This document shows, piece after piece, positions 1 through 5,753 of a stretch of DNA of 8,751 bases. The DNA comes from Streptomyces sp. NRRL WC-3549. Its GTDB lineage: Bacteria; Actinomycetota; Actinomycetes; Streptomycetales; Streptomycetaceae. The translations under genes and the position numbers were made by a program. The notes beneath the pieces are model-generated. The model worked only from the letters and a program-made list of their open reading frames with translations, was not told where the DNA came from and did not search any database. The stretch spans positions 64,950-73,700 of the forward strand of contig NZ_KL585394.1 of NCBI RefSeq assembly GCF_000721935.1, in the 5' to 3' direction. The stretch's first letter is position 1, and each line of letters starts with the position of its first letter.

Positions 1-17
1 ATGTGTATAAGAGACAG
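1..17 (+). other. Residual Nextera/Tn5 mosaic-end sequencing adapter
   Basis: The first 17 bases, ATGTGTATAAGAGACAG, match the last 17 bases of the 19-bp Tn5 mosaic end used in Nextera library adapters. The base composition changes abruptly at base 18 to the GC-rich host sequence. Translating across the junction gives MCIRDR in frame 1 and MYKRQ in frame 3, the well-known false N-termini produced by this adapter. It is a library artefact marking a contig end, not a gene start or a transposon insertion. Confidence 0.97.
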
Positions 18-397
18 GCCGGGGAGCCGTCGGCGGCCAGGCCCGTACCCGGCTGGCACAGGCGCGGCTCCACTGGGGGCGGGCCCGGGAACGGTCGGCG
101 TGGGACGATCCGCGGGCGGCCCTGGCCGAGGCCCGGCGGGCGGACGCGCTGGCCGGGCAGGCGCTGGACCTGGCCGAGCGGGACGTACGCGCCTGTCGCG
201 GCGGGCCGGACCCGGGCGGACCGTCGGCGGGGGGCGGGGTGGGCGGTGCCGTGCTGGGCGGCATCCTCCTGGGCGGCCTCTTCGGGGGCGGCCGGGGAGG
301 GGGCGGCGGGGGCCTCGGCGGCGGGGGGTCCGGCGGCGGGCCGGGCAGTTTCGGCGGCGGGAGGACCCGGGGCCGCCGGGGTGGCGGCCCCTTCTGA
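18..397 (+). CDS. TPM-domain protein, C-terminal fragment (5' end missing)
   Basis: Frame 2 is open from the adapter junction to TGA at 395-397, giving about 125 residues. The first half is an Ala/Arg/Glu-rich amphipathic helix region (motifs such as ARLHWGRARE and ADALAGQALDLAERD), likely coiled coil. It is followed by a short hydrophobic glycine stretch (GGAVLGGILLGGLFGGG) and a long Gly/Ser tail ending GRTRGRRGGGPF. I recognise this as the tail of Streptomyces TPM-domain (YgcG/Psb32-type) membrane proteins, which are usually several hundred residues long with a signal peptide, an N-terminal TPM domain and a central transmembrane helix. None of those parts are in the window because the contig starts here, so the assignment rests on the tail alone. 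The molecular role of these proteins in actinomycetes is not established. The gene converges with the VOC gene on the other strand. Confidence 0.72.
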
Positions 398-416
398 CCA
401 CGGCCGCTCGCCGTGG
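398..416. terminator. Hairpin between convergent genes, possible bidirectional terminator
   Basis: A perfect 7-bp inverted repeat (CCACGGC, 5-nt loop, GCCGTGG) begins one base after the TPM stop codon and lies 61 bp beyond the VOC stop on the other strand. There is no T-tract on either side. Many Streptomyces terminators also lack one, so a terminator role is plausible but rests only on position and symmetry. Confidence 0.45.
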
Positions 417-476
417 GCCGCCGTCGCGCGCCGCACGGGGATCTCCACCACGAGCCCGCCCGGGTCTCCGTACGCC

Positions 477-827
477 TCAGTGAGGGTGGGCCAGCACGTT
501 GACCACCCGGCCCTCCGGGTCCCGGACGAAGAACCGGCGCACCCCCCACTCCTCGTCCTGCAAGGGGTGCACGATCTCCGCGCCGCTCTCCCGCACGGCC
601 GCGTAGACCGCGTCCACGTCGTCCACCTCCACACTGACGTCCGGGTGGACGGGCCCGGTCCTGTCCTGGGTGATGAAACTGACCTGCGCCGACGGGGCAG
701 ACGGGGAGGCGACGGTCATGATCCACCCCTGGTCCATGACCTCCTCGAAGCCCAGCAGCCCGTAGAACTCCCGCTGCTCCCCCGGGTCCTGGGTGCGCAG
801 GTTGGGAACGACTCGGCGGACTGCCAT
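477..827 (-). CDS. VOC-family (glyoxalase/bleomycin-resistance-like) protein
   Basis: The 116-residue product is a single VOC (vicinal oxygen chelate) protein of normal one-domain length. The first beta-alpha-beta-beta-beta unit covers about residues 4-55 (VVPNL then REFYGLLGFEEVMDQGWIMTVASP) and the second about 62-112 (DVSVEVDDVDAVYAAVRESGAEIVHP then RRFFVRDPEGRVVNVLAH). The DPxGxxVNV strand is the usual C-terminal VOC signature. The substrate cannot be told: the fold serves glyoxalases, dioxygenases and drug-binding resistance proteins. I chose ATG at 825-827 because GGAG sits six bases upstream and the protein then begins directly with the first VOC strand; an in-frame upstream extension to 881 has no domain content. 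It lies 63 bp downstream of the SpoIIE-type gene on the same strand and may be cotranscribed with it. Confidence 0.85.
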   Translation of the reverse strand: MAVRRVVPNLRTQDPGEQREFYGLLGFEEVMDQGWIMTVASPSAPSAQVSFITQDRTGPVHPDVSVEVDDVDAVYAAVRESGAEIVHPLQDEEWGVRRFFVRDPEGRVVNVLAHPH

Positions 828-890
828 CGACTGCTCCAGGGGTCGTGGGCCAGGGGCCGGGAAGAGGACGTGGCCCTCCACCTTCGCATC

Positions 891-3479
891 TCAGTACATG
901 CTCAGCAGCTGTTCGACGGAGAGTTCGGGGCTCGGCGCGCCGTCGGGCAGGGCCAGCTCGAACCAGACCGTCTTGCCGCGCGGGGTGCGGCGTGAACCCC
1001 AGGCCGCGCTGAGCAGCCCGACCAGTTGCAGCCCGCGCCCGCCCTCGTCGGTGTCACGGGCCCGCCGCCGCCGGGGCTGGACCAGACCGGCGTCCCAGAC
1101 CTCGCAGACCAGGGTGCGGTCGCGCAGCAGCCGGAGCCGGACCTCGCCCTCGCCGTAGCGCAGGGCGTTGGTGACGAGTTCGCTGACGAGCAGCTCCGTG
1201 GTGTCCACCAGGTCGTCGAGGTCCCAGGCCATGAGCTGCCCGCGGGCCAGCTCGCGGGCGCGGCCGACGGACCGCGGTTCCCGGGGCAGCTTCCAGTCGC
1301 CCACCGCCTCCGCGGGCAGCCCCTGGATACGGGCCATCAGCAGCGCGATGTCGTCCTCGCCGTGCCGGGTGTGGAGCGTGCTCAGTACGTGGTCGCAGAC
1401 GTCTTCGAGCGACTGGGACGGTTCGGCGAGGGAGCGGCGCAGGGAGGCCAGGCCCTCGTCGAGCGGATGGTCACGGGCTTCGACGAGGCCGTCGGTGTAC
1501 AGGGCGAGCAGGGCGCCCTCCTTGAGCTCCACCTCGACCTCCTCGAAGGGCTCGCCTCCGACGCCGAGCGGCATGCCCGGGGGTACGTCGAGCAGCAGGG
1601 GCTTCTCGCCGGGTTCGGCCACGACGGGCGGCAGGTGGCCCGCGTTGGCGAAGGTGCAGCGCCGGGTGACGGGGTCGTACACGGCGTAGACGCATGTCGC
1701 CAGGTAGACCTCGGAGAGGTCCGCCTCACGTGACTTGTGCGCGGTCCGGGCCGCCCACTGGACGCCTCCGCCGAAGCCGTCGGTGCGGTCGCCGCCGCCC
1801 GGGGTGCCGAGGCCCCGGACGACCTCGTCGAGGGCGGCGAGCACCTCCGCGGGCTCCAGGTCGAGCAGCGCCAGCGTCCGTACGGCGGTGCGCAGTTCGC
1901 CCATCGCGACGGCCGCCCGCAGCCCGCGTCCCATCACGTCACCGACGACGAGCGCCGTGCGGTGGCCGGGGAGCTCGATCACGTCGAACCAGTCGCCGCC
2001 GACCTCGGTGGCGGTGTTGCCGGGGAGGTAGCGGCAGGCGATGTCCAGGCCCGCGGCCTCCGGGTCGCCGGGCGGCAGCAGGCTGCGCTGGAGGATCAAC
2101 GCCCGTTCGTGCTCACGGCGGTAGAGGCGGGCGTTGTCGATGCAGACGGCGGCGCGGGCGGCCAGTTCGGTGGCCAGGGCCCGGTCCCGCTCCCCGAAGG
2201 GTTCGCTGCCCTTGGTGCGGGAGAACCGGACGAGGCCGACGACGATGTCGTGGGCGACCATCGGCACGGCGAGGGTGGAGTGGACCAGGCCCCGCTCGTC
2301 GCCGGGCACGTCCGCGACCCGGCCGGTGCGCAGGGCCACGGCGCAGGGCGAGTGGAAGGGGTAGCGGTGGACCGAGCCGAGCGCGGGCGGGCCCGCGCCC
2401 TCGGTCCCCTCGCCCGCCGCGATGTCCGGCAGGGCGTCGGACACGGCACTGGCGTGGGCCACGCGGCGCAGCTCGGCGGAGCCGCTGCCGGACTCCTGGT
2501 GGCGCCTGCCCCAGCTGCCGGGCGAGACCTCGTCGCCGGTGAGCAGGCCTTGGTACAGGTCGACGGAGGCCAGGTCGCAGAAGCCGGGCACCGCGACGTC
2601 GAGCAGCTCGCGGGCCGTGGTCTCCAGGTCGAGGGAGTTACCGATGCGTGCGCTGGCCTCGTTGAGCAGGGCGAGGTTGCGCCGGGCGCTGGCCGCCTCG
2701 CGGGCGGCGATGTGGCGCTGGGTGACGTCGGTGGCGAGTCCGGCGACTCCGACCGGGCGCCCGGAACCGCTGTGGACGCGGTAGAGGTTCATGGACCAGT
2801 GGCGTCGGCCGATTGACCCGGGCGTGGTGCCCGTGAGCTGGAGGTCGGTGACGGCGTCACCGGTGTCCAGGACCCTCTTGAGCGTGGCCGCCAGCCGCTC
2901 GGCCTCGGGACGGGCGAGATAGTCGTGGACCGTACGGCCCCGGTGGTCGGCGGCCTCGCCGCCGAAGACCGTGGCGAACCGCTGGTTGGCGCGTACGACG
3001 GTGAAGTCGGTGCCGAACAGCACGAACCCGAACGGCGATTGGCCGAATATCGCCTGCGAGGCGGCAAGGTCGGTTTCGACGCGTTGCAGAGCCCGTACGT
3101 CCACGACGATGCAGAGCGCGGCGCGTTCGCCGGTGCCCGTCTCGCTCGGCATGACGTAGATCTCGGCGAGTCCGGACGCCCCGTCCCCTCCGGGCATCCG
3201 GAACGGGACGAGGCCCGTCCACTCCTTGCCGTCGAGGATCTCGCGCACCTGCCGGCGGGCGCCGGAGCGCAGCCCGGCGGGCATGAACGCCTCGACCGGG
3301 TCTCTGCCCAGCACCTGGCGCGGCTCCATGCCGAACAGGTCGGCGGCCCGGCGGCTCCACTGCTCGATCAGCCCGTCCGCCCCGATGGAGAAGGAGGCGA
3401 CTCTGATGGAGTCATAGATCGAGCCAGGCGGACTGCTCTGCCACATGACGTCGCCCGCCGTCCCACATATCTCGCTCAC
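891..3479 (-). CDS. PAS-PAS-GAF SpoIIE-family PP2C phosphatase with C-terminal HATPase domain
   Basis: This 862-residue cytoplasmic sensor phosphatase has, in order, PAS 1 (about 20-130), PAS 2 (about 137-255, ending at the PAC-like DVTQRH), GAF (about 265-455), a SpoIIE/PP2C phosphatase domain (about 475-718) and a GHKL ATPase domain (about 728-845). The metal-binding acidic residues are visible: GGDWFD at 494-499, VGDVMGRG at 512-519 and GEDDIALL near 707-714, with NAGHLPP at 612-618. The ATPase part keeps the N-box (SELVTNALRYG, 766-776) and the G-box (DEGGRGLQLV, 811-820). By family knowledge, such proteins dephosphorylate anti-anti-sigma factors while the HATPase domain acts as an anti-sigma-like kinase; the signal sensed is unknown. 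There is no membrane segment. The GTG start at 3477-3479 follows GGAGGGG with about 8-10 bases spacing; a later in-frame ATG at codon 12 lacks a ribosome site. A 10-bp palindrome, GGACCGGTCC, lies at 3507-3516 upstream. Confidence 0.95.
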   Translation of the reverse strand: MSEICGTAGDVMWQSSPPGSIYDSIRVASFSIGADGLIEQWSRRAADLFGMEPRQVLGRDPVEAFMPAGLRSGARRQVREILDGKEWTGLVPFRMPGGDGASGLAEIYVMPSETGTGERAALCIVVDVRALQRVETDLAASQAIFGQSPFGFVLFGTDFTVVRANQRFATVFGGEAADHRGRTVHDYLARPEAERLAATLKRVLDTGDAVTDLQLTGTTPGSIGRRHWSMNLYRVHSGSGRPVGVAGLATDVTQRHIAAREAASARRNLALLNEASARIGNSLDLETTARELLDVAVPGFCDLASVDLYQGLLTGDEVSPGSWGRRHQESGSGSAELRRVAHASAVSDALPDIAAGEGTEGAGPPALGSVHRYPFHSPCAVALRTGRVADVPGDERGLVHSTLAVPMVAHDIVVGLVRFSRTKGSEPFGERDRALATELAARAAVCIDNARLYRREHERALILQRSLLPPGDPEAAGLDIACRYLPGNTATEVGGDWFDVIELPGHRTALVVGDVMGRGLRAAVAMGELRTAVRTLALLDLEPAEVLAALDEVVRGLGTPGGGDRTDGFGGGVQWAARTAHKSREADLSEVYLATCVYAVYDPVTRRCTFANAGHLPPVVAEPGEKPLLLDVPPGMPLGVGGEPFEEVEVELKEGALLALYTDGLVEARDHPLDEGLASLRRSLAEPSQSLEDVCDHVLSTLHTRHGEDDIALLMARIQGLPAEAVGDWKLPREPRSVGRARELARGQLMAWDLDDLVDTTELLVSELVTNALRYGEGEVRLRLLRDRTLVCEVWDAGLVQPRRRRARDTDEGGRGLQLVGLLSAAWGSRRTPRGKTVWFELALPDGAPSPELSVEQLLSMY

Positions 3480-3637
3480 GCGACCGTCCCCTCCAGCTCA
3501 CACACCGGACCGGTCCTGCCCGCAGTATTCAGCACTACGGCCCCGAGCGGCACGGCGTTCACGATCACAGCACGGTCTCAGTCCCTTTCGGCCAGACTTG
3601 CCGACGCCGATGATCGCTGTTGCATCCCCTCCCTCTC

Positions 3638-4066
3638 CTAACCAGGCAGAGCGAGCTCGAACCACACCGTCTTGCCGGTCTTTCCGCGCCGGGTCCCCCA
3701 ACGGCGAGCGGAACAGGCCACGAGCTGCAGTCCACGGCCGCCTTCGTCGTCGGGTCCGGCCGTGCGTTCGGTGGGCGGATCCGGAAGCGGATCGGAGACT
3801 TCCACCAGCAGGCCCCGCCCTGCGGCGGCCACGCCGGGGCCGTCGCCGTCGGGGTGCGGACGCATCACCCGGACCCCGATCGGGCCGTCGGCGTAGCACA
3901 GCGCGTTGGTCACCAGTTCGCTGACGAGGAGGACGGCGACGTCGCCCACCGCCGCGTCCAGGTCCCAGCTGTGCAGTGCGTCACGGACCGCGTGCCTGGC
4001 GCTGCGCACGGACCCCGGCCGCGCCGGAAAGCTCCACGCGGCACAGTCGCCTTCGGTCTCGGTCAC
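3638..4066 (-). CDS. ATP-binding protein (HATPase_c, anti-sigma-factor-kinase-like)
   Basis: This 142-residue protein is a stand-alone GHKL/HATPase domain of the RsbW/SpoIIAB-like type abundant in Streptomyces. The N-box is LLVSELVTNALCYAD (46-60) with the Mg-ligand Asn at 54. The first G-box region is VEVSDPLP (88-95), where the usual DxGxG is reduced to D92-P-L-P, a common variation in this family. The second G-box is DDEGGRGLQLV (106-116), and the last strand is KTVWFELALPG. Proteins of this type bind or phosphorylate anti-anti-sigma partners, but the partner is not visible here. The GTG start at 4064-4066 is set by GGAGGTGATC, a near-ideal Shine-Dalgarno sequence with 9 bases between GGAGG and the start. 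It sits 158 bp upstream of the SpoIIE-type phosphatase on the same strand and its 3' end is closely similar in sequence to the 3' end of that gene. Confidence 0.92.
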   Translation of the reverse strand: MTETEGDCAAWSFPARPGSVRSARHAVRDALHSWDLDAAVGDVAVLLVSELVTNALCYADGPIGVRVMRPHPDGDGPGVAAAGRGLLVEVSDPLPDPPTERTAGPDDEGGRGLQLVACSARRWGTRRGKTGKTVWFELALPG

Positions 4067-4076
4067 GCCCGATCAC

Positions 4077-4120
4077 CTCCCAGGGGACGGCATCGGGGGC
4101 TCCGCCCCTGAAAAGGGAGC
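4077..4120 (-). promoter_or_regulatory. Possible alternative-fold leader in front of the ATP-binding gene
   Basis: Read on the minus strand, a 5-bp hairpin GGGGC-GGA-GCCCC (4108 to 4096) competes with a second pairing of CAGGGG (4110-4105) to CCCCTG (4086-4081). In the second fold CTCC (4119-4116) can also pair with GGAG of the ribosome site (4080-4077). The GGGG run cannot be in both stems, so one fold exposes and the other could hide the Shine-Dalgarno sequence. This is only a pairing observation; stems are short and no transcript start is known. Confidence 0.25.
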
Positions 4121-4203
4121 TAATCAGCCCGCACCCGGCATTTCGAGCACCCTACCGCGCGCGCCGGGGCACGGGGGTGTGCGGGCGGGCCGGCGGCCAC
4201 GGC

Positions 4204-4605
4204 TCAGCGCAGCTCCCCCGAGGCCCGGAGGTCGTCGAAGAGGAGCTGGTCCACCGGGGGGACGCGCGGTCGGTCCGCGTAGGAGAACCAGGCCATCTCG
4301 TCGATCTCGCTGCTGACGGCCAGCGTGCCGCGGTAGTCGGCGTAGTAGCAGCTCATGCGCACGACGACGCCGTCCGGGTGGCCGTGGGCCTGCGCCTCGT
4401 AGGTGCCCGCGTGCGTCACGCTCGACGGGACGACGGCGACGGTCAGCTCCTCCTCGACCTCGCGCAGCAGCGTCTCCAGGTCACTCTCGCCGCTCTCCCG
4501 CTTACCGCCGGGGATGTAGAAGACGTCCTTGCCCCGCGGCCGGGCGCAGAGGATCCTGCCGTTCTCCACCCGCACCCATGCCACCGTGTCGATCAGGACC
4601 GACAT
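4204..4605 (-). CDS. NUDIX hydrolase
   Basis: The 133-residue product is a compact single-domain NUDIX protein. The Nudix box spans residues 34-56, G-KRESG-E-SDLETLL-REVEEELTV, matching Gx5Ex7REUxEExGU except that the late Gly is Thr-55. The three metal-binding Glu of the REVEEE core are kept, so catalysis is expected, with hydrolysis of a nucleoside-diphosphate-linked or related substrate that cannot be named from sequence. The upstream strand DTVAWVRVENGRILCARPRGKDVFYIPGG is typical of a group common in actinomycetes. I chose ATG at 4603-4605, where the recognisable N-terminus begins. An in-frame GTG at 4621-4623 would add six residues and has only a weak AGGG just upstream; AAGG and GGAG precede the ATG, but their spacings are not ideal, so the start is uncertain. 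It lies between the ATP-binding gene (137 bp downstream) and the SPOR-type gene (153 bp upstream). Confidence 0.92.
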   Translation of the reverse strand: MSVLIDTVAWVRVENGRILCARPRGKDVFYIPGGKRESGESDLETLLREVEEELTVAVVPSSVTHAGTYEAQAHGHPDGVVVRMSCYYADYRGTLAVSSEIDEMAWFSYADRPRVPPVDQLLFDDLRASGELR

Positions 4606-4633
4606 CACTCCACCTTCGTTCACACACCCTGGT

Positions 4634-4654
4634 CGACCGGGACCCTACCGGTCG
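4634..4654 (-). promoter_or_regulatory. Candidate promoter/operator of the NUDIX gene
   Basis: A perfect 7-bp inverted repeat, CGACCGG - 7 nt - CCGGTCG, encloses the minus-strand hexamer TAGGGT (4647-4642), a plausible Streptomyces -10 element. GGACAG lies about 19 bp further upstream (4672-4667) as a weak -35. A start near 4635 would give a leader of about 30 bases to the ATG at 4605. The symmetric arms around the -10 suggest a repressor site, which is inference. Confidence 0.35.
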
Positions 4655-4711
4655 CGCGGGTCCGTCCTGTCCGGCCCTCCCCGGCCGCTCGCGCGAGCGT
4701 GAGGTGTGCGC

Positions 4712-4731
4712 CGGGCCGCGGTCGTGGCCCG
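4712..4731 (-). terminator. Hairpin downstream of the SPOR-type gene
   Basis: CGGGCC (4712-4717) and GGCCCG (4726-4731) form a perfect 6-bp stem with an 8-nt loop, 27 bp after the SPOR-type stop codon on the minus strand. A separate 14-bp perfect palindrome, CGCTCGCGCGAGCG, follows at 4686-4699. No T-tract is present. Either could end the SPOR-type transcript, or be general GC-rich symmetry. Confidence 0.35.
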
Positions 4732-4758
4732 TGACCCGGCGGCGGACGGTCTCGGGCG

Positions 4759-4941
4759 TCAGGGGCGCGCGCTCTGGCCCACGCGCTCCACCCAGTAGAG
4801 CTGCTTGTGTCCGTGGCGGTCCAGGCCGTCGGCGATCTCCTGGGCCTCGTCCCGGGTCGCATAGCGGCCCACGCGGTACCGGTTGCCGTTGTCGTCCTGC
4901 CTGATCACCAGCCAGGGGAGTACCGCGCCGCTGTCCGTCAT
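4759..4941 (-). CDS. Small SPOR-type protein (60 aa)
   Basis: The 60-residue product begins MTDSGAVLPWLVIRQDDNG and contains GNRYRVGRYATRDEAQEIADGL (19-40) and KQLYWVERVG (46-55). This pattern, an aromatic-rich strand then RVGRYATxxEA and a helix, is that of the very small SPOR-type proteins found throughout Streptomyces; larger SPOR domains bind peptidoglycan, but this short version has no signal peptide or membrane segment and its role is unknown. I chose ATG at 4939-4941 because GGGGAG lies seven bases upstream. A second in-frame ATG at 4957-4959 also has GGGGAG about nine bases upstream and would add MLGRNA; the family usually starts at the inner Met. It stands alone, with the NUDIX gene 153 bp downstream and a gene-free 812-bp region upstream. 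Confidence 0.88.
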   Translation of the reverse strand: MTDSGAVLPWLVIRQDDNGNRYRVGRYATRDEAQEIADGLDRHGHKQLYWVERVGQSARP

Positions 4942-5044
4942 CGCGTTTCTCCCCAGCATGTCGCCCCTCTCCCCACTGCCATGCACGTCTCTAAGGATCC
5001 CCAGGAAACCGCAGTACGCATATGCCCGAGCGTACGCCTGACCT

Positions 5045-5069
5045 TCACGCAGAGGAGGCGCGTTTACAC
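5045..5069 (+). repeat. Diverged extra copy of the palindrome half-site
   Basis: TCACGCAGAGGAGGCGCGTT followed by TACAC aligns with the left arm of the 34-bp palindrome at 5095-5111 and its flank (TCAC-GCAGGGGGCGCATTCAC starts at 5091). The copy differs by two inserted A residues and two A/G or C/T changes. It gives three related half-sites within 84 bp. Confidence 0.55.
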
Positions 5070-5094
5070 AAAGAGGTACGCATCCGGCCATCAC

Positions 5095-5128
5095 GCAGGG
5101 GGCGCATTCACGTGAATGCGCCCCCTGC
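5095..5128. repeat. Perfect 34-bp palindrome
   Basis: The left arm GCAGGGGGCGCATTCAC (5095-5111) is the exact reverse complement of the right arm GTGAATGCGCCCCCTGC (5112-5128), with no spacer and CACGTG at the centre. It lies 153 bp upstream of the SPOR-type start and 625 bp from the GntR stop, so it is far from any recognised gene end. It could be a strong terminator of an unrecognised transcript, a dimeric-regulator operator, or a cruciform/hairpin element. No T-tract follows on either strand. Confidence 0.85.
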
Positions 5129-5224
5129 CCCACCCCTGCGACCTGACGGTCACCGGCCGGACGTCCGGTCGGCGGGGGCGCCGACGCCGACCCGGCGTGC
5201 GCCCCCTTGCGACGGAATCCCCTT

Positions 5225-5252
5225 GCCGCTGCGATCGCGCGATTGCAACGGC
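5225..5252. repeat. 28-bp imperfect palindrome
   Basis: GCCGCTGCGATCGC (5225-5238) and GCGATTGCAACGGC (5239-5252) are reverse complements at 12 of 14 positions without a spacer. Both mismatched pairs become or flank G-T type pairs on one strand. It is one of the few less GC-extreme spots in the region, as expected for a protein-binding site, but no gene start is nearby. Confidence 0.5.
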
Positions 5253-5541
5253 CACGACCGCCGGGAGGGCCCCGGTCCGGGGCCGGGGCCAGGGCCAGGG
5301 GCGGGATCTCGATCGGGTGGCCGACCGGTGGCCACGGCCGCGCCGGTGGGCGCCGATGCGGCACCGGGGCAGCCGGGGCAGTCGGGGCACCGGGCACCCC
5401 CAGCGGGTCATGACCGGCCCGGGATCACGCGAGCGGAGACACGGCGGCGGCACACGGAGCGGCTCAGGCTCAGCTCAGGCTCACGCACGGCCCGGGCGCG
5501 CGGAACGGGGAGACCACACGGGCGGGCCCGCACGCGGGCGG

Positions 5542-5597
5542 GGCCCGCACAGGCCGGCCCGCACAGGCCGGCCCGTACAGGCCGGCCCGTACAGGCG
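5542..5597 (+). repeat. Tandem repeat, 14 bp x 4
   Basis: Four adjacent copies of GGCCCG(C/T)ACAGGCC occur at 5542-5555, 5556-5569, 5570-5583 and 5584-5597. Copies 1 and 2 carry C and copies 3 and 4 carry T at the seventh base; copy 4 also ends in G. The unit is not a multiple of three and lies outside any gene. Each copy begins GGCC and ends GGCC, so folding is possible. A CAGGC-GGG-GCCTG hairpin (5592-5604) overlaps the last copy. Confidence 0.85.
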
Positions 5598-5716
5598 GGG
5601 CCTGCACACGGGGCGGGGCGGGCCCCGCAGGGCGGTCCCGGCGGCCGAGCAGCCCCGGGTTCACGGAGTGGGCGGGCTCATGAGCGACCCGGCAGACGGG
5701 ACCGGCCGCCCCAGCT

Positions 5717-5733
5717 CCCGGGAGGCACCCGGG
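5717..5733 (-). terminator. Hairpin downstream of the GntR gene
   Basis: CCCGGG (5717-5722), AGGCA, CCCGGG (5728-5733) form a 6-bp stem with a 5-nt loop, 20 bp beyond the GntR stop codon on the minus strand. There is no T-tract. Position favours a terminator, but GC-rich self-complementary hexamers are common in this genome type. Confidence 0.35.
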
Positions 5734-5753
5734 CCGCCACGCACGGCTCCGGG

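Larger units (their letters stand above)
4942..5753. other. Gene-free region rich in palindromes and tandem repeats
   Basis: No reading frame in this 812-bp interval looks like a protein. The long open frames are Pro/Arg/Gly/Ala-biased, overlap each other on both strands, lack ribosome sites and have no recognisable motif. The first 150 bp contain the promoter and leader of the SPOR-type gene, with GTACGCAT present twice (5014-5021 and 5076-5083) and the palindrome GCGTACGC at 5030-5037. The rest holds the symmetric and tandem repeats listed separately, a 12-bp palindrome CCGGACGTCCGG (5157-5168), GC-only runs near 5271-5305, and clustered GGCTCA words at 5461-5482. Confidence 0.7.

Noticed and set aside
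1..995. Open frames starting at bases 1 and 3 (MCIRDR... and MYKRQ...)
   Set aside because: Their starts lie in the sequencing adapter, and their bodies are Arg/Gly/Pro-rich shadows of the TPM tail and antisense to the VOC gene.
5052..5058. AGGAGG-like ribosome site on the plus strand
   Set aside because: No ATG, GTG or TTG start at a workable distance follows with a sensible frame.
4981..5115. Small plus-strand frame (MHVSKDPQETAVRICPSV...)
   Set aside because: There is no ribosome site before its ATG, it ends inside the 34-bp palindrome, and it overlaps the SPOR-type promoter/leader; no support as a gene.
4942..5397. Upstream extension of the SPOR-type protein to 212 residues
   Set aside because: The extension runs through the 34-bp palindrome and lacks any domain. 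The family starts at MTDSGAVLPW, and a good ribosome site precedes 4941.
5521..5604. CRISPR-like array
   Set aside because: The 14-bp units abut directly without unique spacers, so this is a simple tandem repeat.
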